A DNA stretch of 64,000 nt from Chryseobacterium sp. Its GTDB lineage: Bacteria > Bacteroidota > Bacteroidia > Flavobacteriales > Weeksellaceae. Position 1 is the stretch's first letter; every line of letters begins with the position of its first letter. The translations under genes and the position numbers were made by a program. Positions 60,695 to 64,000 of this stretch are shown in pieces. Under the pieces are notes generated by a model. It saw only the letters and a list, made by a program, of their open reading frames with translations, searched no databases and was not told the DNA's origin. The stretch is from the NCBI GenBank assembly GCA_027492795.1, contig JAPUEB010000023.1, forward strand, positions 1 through 64,000, given 5' to 3'.

Positions 60695-61597
60695 ATGACC
60701 TTCAAAGAACCGCAAACACTAAAAAATATTTCAGAAATCATCGGTGCAAAATTTGTTGGCGATGAAGATTTTCCTGTTTTGGGAACCAATGAAATCCATA
60801 TGGTTCAGCCGGGAGAAATCGTTTTTGTAAACCATCCTAAATATTACGAAAAGGCTCTCAATTCTGCTGCAACGATTATCTTAATTGATAAAGAAGTAGA
60901 TTGTCCCCAAGGAAAAGCGCTGCTTGTTTCTGATGATCCTTTTAGGGATTTTAATAAAATAAATACCCATTTTACAAGAATTTCAAATTTTACGGAAGAA
61001 CTTCACGGTTTGGAAATTGGTGAAGGAACAAAAATTCATTCTTCAGTGGTTTTAGGAAACGATGTGAAAATAGGCAAAAACTGTCTCGTTTATCCAAACG
61101 TTGTAATTGGAGACCGAACAGAAATTGGTGATAACGTTATCATTCAAGCTAATACGGTTTTGGGTGGCGATGCTTTTTATTATAGAAAACTGGATGGCAA
61201 TTTCGACCGACTAATTTCCGTAGGTAACGTAGTTATCGAAAACAATGTGGAAATCGGAAATGGTTGTACCATCGATAGGGGTGTAACAGCTTCAACGGTT
61301 ATCGGCGAAGGTTCTGTTTTAGATAATCAGATTCAAATTGGACATGATACGGTGATTGGTAAAAGATGTCTAATTGCTTCACAAACCGGTATTGCTGGTT
61401 GTTGCGTTTTGGAAGATGAAGTTACCGTTTGGGGACAGGTTGGAATGGCTTCCGGAGTGAAAGTGGCTTCTGGAACGGTTCTTTTGGCAAAATGTGGCGT
61501 AAACAGAGATTTGGAAAAGGGAACTTATTTTGGCTTTTTAGCAGAACCTTTTAAAGAATACTTAAGGAAGGAAGTAAAGCTTAAAAATTTAAAATAG
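60695..61597 (+). CDS. second LpxD-like hexapeptide acyltransferase
   Basis: This 300-aa protein is a shorter paralogue of LpxD. It has an N-terminal domain like the LpxD uridine-binding region (ISEIIGAKFVGDEDFPVLG, EIVFVNHPKYYEKAL) and a left-handed beta-helix (IHSSVVLGNDVKIGKNCLVYPNVVIGDRTEIGDN, IQANTVLGGDAFYYRK). The IGSDGFGF segment of true LpxD is replaced by LGGDAFYY, so the substrate may differ. Bacteroidota genomes often carry an extra gene of this kind. It lies between efp and sucD. A role in lipid A or in another N-acyl sugar is possible. Confidence 0.8.
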   Translation: MTFKEPQTLKNISEIIGAKFVGDEDFPVLGTNEIHMVQPGEIVFVNHPKYYEKALNSAATIILIDKEVDCPQGKALLVSDDPFRDFNKINTHFTRISNFTEELHGLEIGEGTKIHSSVVLGNDVKIGKNCLVYPNVVIGDRTEIGDNVIIQANTVLGGDAFYYRKLDGNFDRLISVGNVVIENNVEIGNGCTIDRGVTASTVIGEGSVLDNQIQIGHDTVIGKRCLIASQTGIAGCCVLEDEVTVWGQVGMASGVKVASGTVLLAKCGVNRDLEKGTYFGFLAEPFKEYLRKEVKLKNLK

Positions 61598-61682
61598 TCC
61601 TTGTTAAAGGCTAATAATTTCAATATTATTGAGTAAATTTGTCAATCTCAAATTTTAAGAAAATAAATTAAATAAAACAAAA

Positions 61683-62555
61683 ATGTCAGTATTAGTAAAC
61701 AAAGATTCTAAAGTAATCGTTCAGGGATTTACAGGTAACGAGGGAACTTTCCACGCAGGACAGATGATTGAATACGGAACCAACGTTGTAGGCGGCGTTA
61801 CTCCAGGAAAAGGAGGCACCGAACACCTTGGAAAACCTGTTTTCAACACCGTTGCAGATGCCGTAGAAAAAGCTGGAGCCAATGTTTCCATTATTTTCGT
61901 TCCGCCTGCGTTTGCTGCAGATGCCATTATGGAGGCAGCAGAAGCCGGAATTAAAGTAATCGTATGTATTACCGAAGGAATTCCAGTTGCAGATATGGTG
62001 AAAGTGAAATCTTATATTGCTGACAGAGATTGCAGATTGATTGGACCAAACTGTCCGGGAGTTATCACTTCAGATGAAGCAAAAATCGGAATTATGCCTG
62101 GTTTTGTCTTCAAAAAAGGAAGAGTAGGAATCGTTTCAAAATCCGGAACATTAACGTATGAAGCTGCAGACCAAGTGGTAAAAGCCGGTCACGGAGTTTC
62201 TACAGCAATCGGTATCGGAGGAGATCCAATTATCGGAACTACCACCAAAGAAGCTTTGGAACTTTTCATCAACGACCCAGAAACTGACGCCGTTGTAATG
62301 ATTGGAGAAATCGGAGGTTCATTAGAAGCTGAAGCTGCAAGATGGTATAAAGCAAGTGGTTCTAAAAAGCCCGTTGTAGGCTTCATCGCAGGACAAACTG
62401 CGCCAAAAGGAAGAACTATGGGACACGCTGGAGCAATTGTAGGTGGTGCGGAAGATACTGCACAGGCAAAAATGGAGATTATGCGTGAAAACGGAATTCA
62501 CGTAGTAGATTCTCCTGCTGATATTGGGGAAACTGTTTCTAAAGTTTTAGGATAA
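61683..62555 (+). CDS. sucD: succinate-CoA ligase, alpha subunit
   Basis: SucD with SucC converts succinyl-CoA to succinate with formation of ATP or GTP in the citric acid cycle. The 290-aa protein matches the family in length and sequence: [20 protein letters not shown] at the CoA-binding N-terminus, [11 protein letters not shown] and the active-site loop GHAGAIVGG with the phosphorylated His. The beta subunit gene is not adjacent. A TAAATTTG -7-like box lies about 50 bp upstream. The outer-membrane gene follows 17 bp after the stop. Confidence 0.97.
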   Translation: MSVLVNKDSKVIVQGFTGNEGTFHAGQMIEYGTNVVGGVTPGKGGTEHLGKPVFNTVADAVEKAGANVSIIFVPPAFAADAIMEAAEAGIKVIVCITEGIPVADMVKVKSYIADRDCRLIGPNCPGVITSDEAKIGIMPGFVFKKGRVGIVSKSGTLTYEAADQVVKAGHGVSTAIGIGGDPIIGTTTKEALELFINDPETDAVVMIGEIGGSLEAEAARWYKASGSKKPVVGFIAGQTAPKGRTMGHAGAIVGGAEDTAQAKMEIMRENGIHVVDSPADIGETVSKVLG

Positions 62556-62572
62556 AAATTAAAAAACACAAT

Positions 62573-63241
62573 ATGAAAAAATTCTTATTAAGTGCGTTGA
62601 TTTTACTTTCTGGAATGTCTTACGCACAAATAGATTTAAGCAATACAAGGTACGGTGTAACCGGTGGTTTTAATTATTCCAGGGTGAGATATGCGCACAA
62701 TCCTTCAGGTCCGCGATATACTTTTCAAGTTGGTGGACTCGCTTTAATCCCTCTTGGAAATGATGATCAGTTTTACTTGCAGCCTGAACTTACTTATTAT
62801 GGTGCGGGAGAAACAGGAAGAGACAGTGGAAGTAAAAATAGAGTTGGTTACAACGCGGTTTATGCCAATAACTATATAAGCTTGCCTATTTACTTTAAAG
62901 GCTATTTCACAAATGCCGAGTCAGAATTTTTTGCACTTGCAGGGCCAAGATTTAATTTTTTAGTGAATCAATCTGTAAAAAATGCCCCTCAAAGATATAC
63001 AATAGAAGGCGGAGATCCATTAGCTCCAGGTGTTAATGGAAAGGCGAAAGGCTTCAACTTTGCCTTGGGCGCAGGAATTGGTTTCAGCTATAAACGTACA
63101 TTGGAACTTTCTGTAAGATATGATGTTGGGTTGTCCAATACTTACCCTCAAATGATTGAAACTACGGTGAATGATCCAAATACAACGAAACGAAAATCAG
63201 AACAAGTTCTTAGTGCCGTGTTAAGCTACATTTTTGAATAA
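62573..63241 (+). CDS. outer-membrane beta-barrel protein (porin family)
   Basis: This 222-aa protein has a signal peptide (MKKFLLSALILLSGMSYAQ). A series of amphipathic beta strands follows, with the look of the Bacteroidota outer-membrane beta-barrel type (GVTGGFNYSRVRY, YLQPELTYYGAGE, YISLPIYFKGYF, LGAGIGFSYKRTLELSVRYDVGLSN). It ends with Phe-Glu after a terminal strand, as is usual for barrels recognised by BamA. It has no clear ligand or enzyme motif. It probably is transcribed from sucD. Confidence 0.85.
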   Translation: MKKFLLSALILLSGMSYAQIDLSNTRYGVTGGFNYSRVRYAHNPSGPRYTFQVGGLALIPLGNDDQFYLQPELTYYGAGETGRDSGSKNRVGYNAVYANNYISLPIYFKGYFTNAESEFFALAGPRFNFLVNQSVKNAPQRYTIEGGDPLAPGVNGKAKGFNFALGAGIGFSYKRTLELSVRYDVGLSNTYPQMIETTVNDPNTTKRKSEQVLSAVLSYIFE

Positions 63242-63242
63242 C

Positions 63243-63277
63243 AAAAAAGCTGTCAAAAAAAAATGACAGCTTTTTAT
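63243..63277. terminator. bidirectional terminator
   Basis: AAAAAGCTGTCA and TGACAGCTTTTT flank an A-run. It can serve the barrel-protein gene on the plus strand and the HxlR gene on the minus strand, which converge here. Confidence 0.9.
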
Positions 63278-63278
63278 T

Positions 63279-63647
63279 TTAATTGAAATTGATGGATTTT
63301 TTGAATTCTTGAAAGTCTTCTTTTTCAGATTCCTGATACAGATATTTTTCTGCCCAATTTAAAATGCTTTGTACTACGGGTATCAAATCTAATCCCTTTT
63401 CTGTAATTCTGTAATGAAAAACAAGTTTGTTTCTAGAGCTTTTGGTCTTCACCAACATTCCGAGTTTTACCAGCTTTTCTAGACGGTCCGATAAAGTGTT
63501 CGTGGCAATACCTTCCGGCATGTTCACTAAATCTTTGAAAGTTGATTTACCAAACATGGCAACATCTCGCAAAATTAGCAGGGTCCATTTATCTCCGAAA
63601 ATGTCTAAACTTCTAGCTAAAGGACAAAGAGAGCGGTAATCTTTCAT
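63279..63647 (-). CDS. HxlR family transcriptional regulator
   Basis: This 122-aa winged-helix protein belongs to the HxlR family: CPLARSLDIFGDKWTLLILRDV near the N-terminus, FKDLVNMPEGIATNTLSDRLEKLVKLGML for the recognition helix and wing, and FHYRITEKGLDLIPVV. The first Cys (residue 8) is the redox-sensing position in several members. It is divergent from nothing in the window; a perfect palindrome overlapping its -7 region at 63664-63683 is probably its own operator. Its target genes are unknown. Confidence 0.93.
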   Translation of the reverse strand: MKDYRSLCPLARSLDIFGDKWTLLILRDVAMFGKSTFKDLVNMPEGIATNTLSDRLEKLVKLGMLVKTKSSRNKLVFHYRITEKGLDLIPVVQSILNWAEKYLYQESEKEDFQEFKKSINFN

Positions 63648-63663
63648 TTTTATTATTTAGTTG

Positions 63664-63683
63664 CAAATGTAAATTAACATTTG
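63664..63683 (-). promoter_or_regulatory. near-perfect palindrome, probable HxlR operator over its own -7 box
   Basis: CAAATGTAAATTAACATTTG has perfect CAAATGT-type arms around an AT centre. On the minus strand it contains TACATTTG, a match to the -7 consensus, 17 bases upstream of the HxlR start. A repressor bound there would block its own transcription. Confidence 0.6.
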
Positions 63684-63765
63684 TATAAAAAACACATTTT
63701 TCCCCATCTAATTTCTACGCAATTTTACGTATTTTGAAAAAAAAACAAAATTTCAAGCAAAAAAA

Positions 63766-64000
63766 CTAAAGCGCTGCATTATTTTCCAGAATAATGGCAT
63801 AACCCTGTCCAACACCAATACACATCGTAGCCAGCGCATATTTTTTGCCGGTTTTTTGCAATTCCAAAGCTGCGGAATAGGTAATTCTGGTTCCGCTCAT
63901 TCCAAGAGGATGTCCAAGTGCGATGGCGCCTCCGTTTACATTTACTCGCGGATCATCATTTGCAATTCCCAATTCTTTCAAAACCGCAATACTTTGTGCA
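63766..64000 (-). CDS. acetyl-CoA acyltransferase (thiolase), C-terminal part, cut by window end
   Basis: Only the last 77 or so residues are in the window; the gene continues beyond 64000. [20 protein letters not shown] carries the catalytic His of the thiolase C-terminal domain, and [13 protein letters not shown] the final catalytic Cys in the CxG motif. These mark a thiolase, probably for fatty-acid beta-oxidation (acetyl-CoA C-acyltransferase). It is on the minus strand. Whether an HadA/FadB-type partner lies upstream cannot be seen. Confidence 0.9.
   Translation of the reverse strand, partial: AQSIAVLKELGIANDDPRVNVNGGAIALGHPLGMSGTRITYSAALELQKTGKKYALATMCIGVGQGYAIILENNAAL

Noticed and set aside
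1-64000. Insertion sequence, prophage or genomic island
   Set aside because: I found no transposase, integrase, phage structural gene or tRNA attachment site; the accessory signal here is small repeats only.

Overview
The window is chromosomal DNA of an AT-rich member of the Flavobacteriia, most probably of the Chryseobacterium/Kaistella group (Weeksellaceae). This is inferred from several things. Four secreted proteins carry type IX secretion (T9SS) C-terminal sorting domains, and the T9SS regulator PorX is present. Promoters follow the Bacteroidota pattern TTTG / TAnnTTTG, Shine-Dalgarno sequences are scarce, and lipid A genes occur as lpxD, an lpxC-fabZ fusion and lpxA. No rRNA, tRNA, transposase, prophage or CRISPR array was seen. 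The 63 protein genes called here are mostly housekeeping; the last is cut by the right edge.

Layout. 0.3-3.9 kb: NlpC/P60 lipoprotein, dapD and two glycosyltransferases. 4-9 kb (minus): secreted M28 peptidase, then the translation cluster thrS-infC-rpmI-rplT. 9-16 kb (minus): small protein, DUF4230 protein, thioredoxin-like lipoprotein, MazG-like pyrophosphohydrolase, a 1065-aa secreted metalloprotease and an acyl-CoA dehydrogenase. 16-22 kb: secreted endonuclease I, MATE pump, an NtrC-like regulator without a DNA-binding domain, and YggS. 21.9-24.6 kb: a compact signalling operon (uncharacterised 134-aa protein, 7-TM protein, histidine kinase, LuxR-type regulator) bracketed by two near-identical promoters. 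24.7-28 kb: arsenic operon (arsR, arsM, reductase-like phosphatase, ACR3 pump). 28-39 kb: sirtuin, copper-type P-ATPase, thioesterase, secreted beta-helix protein, aldo/keto reductase, DUF4153 protein, BlaI-like repressor and PAP2 phosphatase. 39-50 kb: pyruvate dehydrogenase E1alpha and E2, LolD, L,D-transpeptidase, RadC, soluble pyrophosphatase, membrane pyrophosphatase fused to an OmpA domain, and rplS. 50-64 kb: ketoacid CoA-transferase, an uncharacterised regulator-like protein, exonuclease III, PorX, HD phosphohydrolase, the lipid A cluster, efp, a second LpxD-like gene, sucD, an outer-membrane barrel protein, an HxlR regulator and the end of a thiolase gene.

The most unusual material is of two kinds. 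First, the 21.9-24.6 kb operon and an orphan promoter at its 3' end share a 15-bp box (GGGGWTTTTTCCTAA) exactly 22 bp upstream of an identical TATATTTG element. This looks like an autoregulated two-component regulon with a very short downstream transcript. Second, the intergenic DNA is full of small repeats: two copies of a 177-bp element with inverted ends, a 354-bp nested inverted repeat, a 144-bp tandem duplication, shared palindromes, and many arrays with a strict 7-bp period. Repeat material of the same kinds also sits in frame inside the copper ATPase and the pyruvate dehydrogenase E2 gene.

All assignments come from reading the sequence and translations; no database search was possible.
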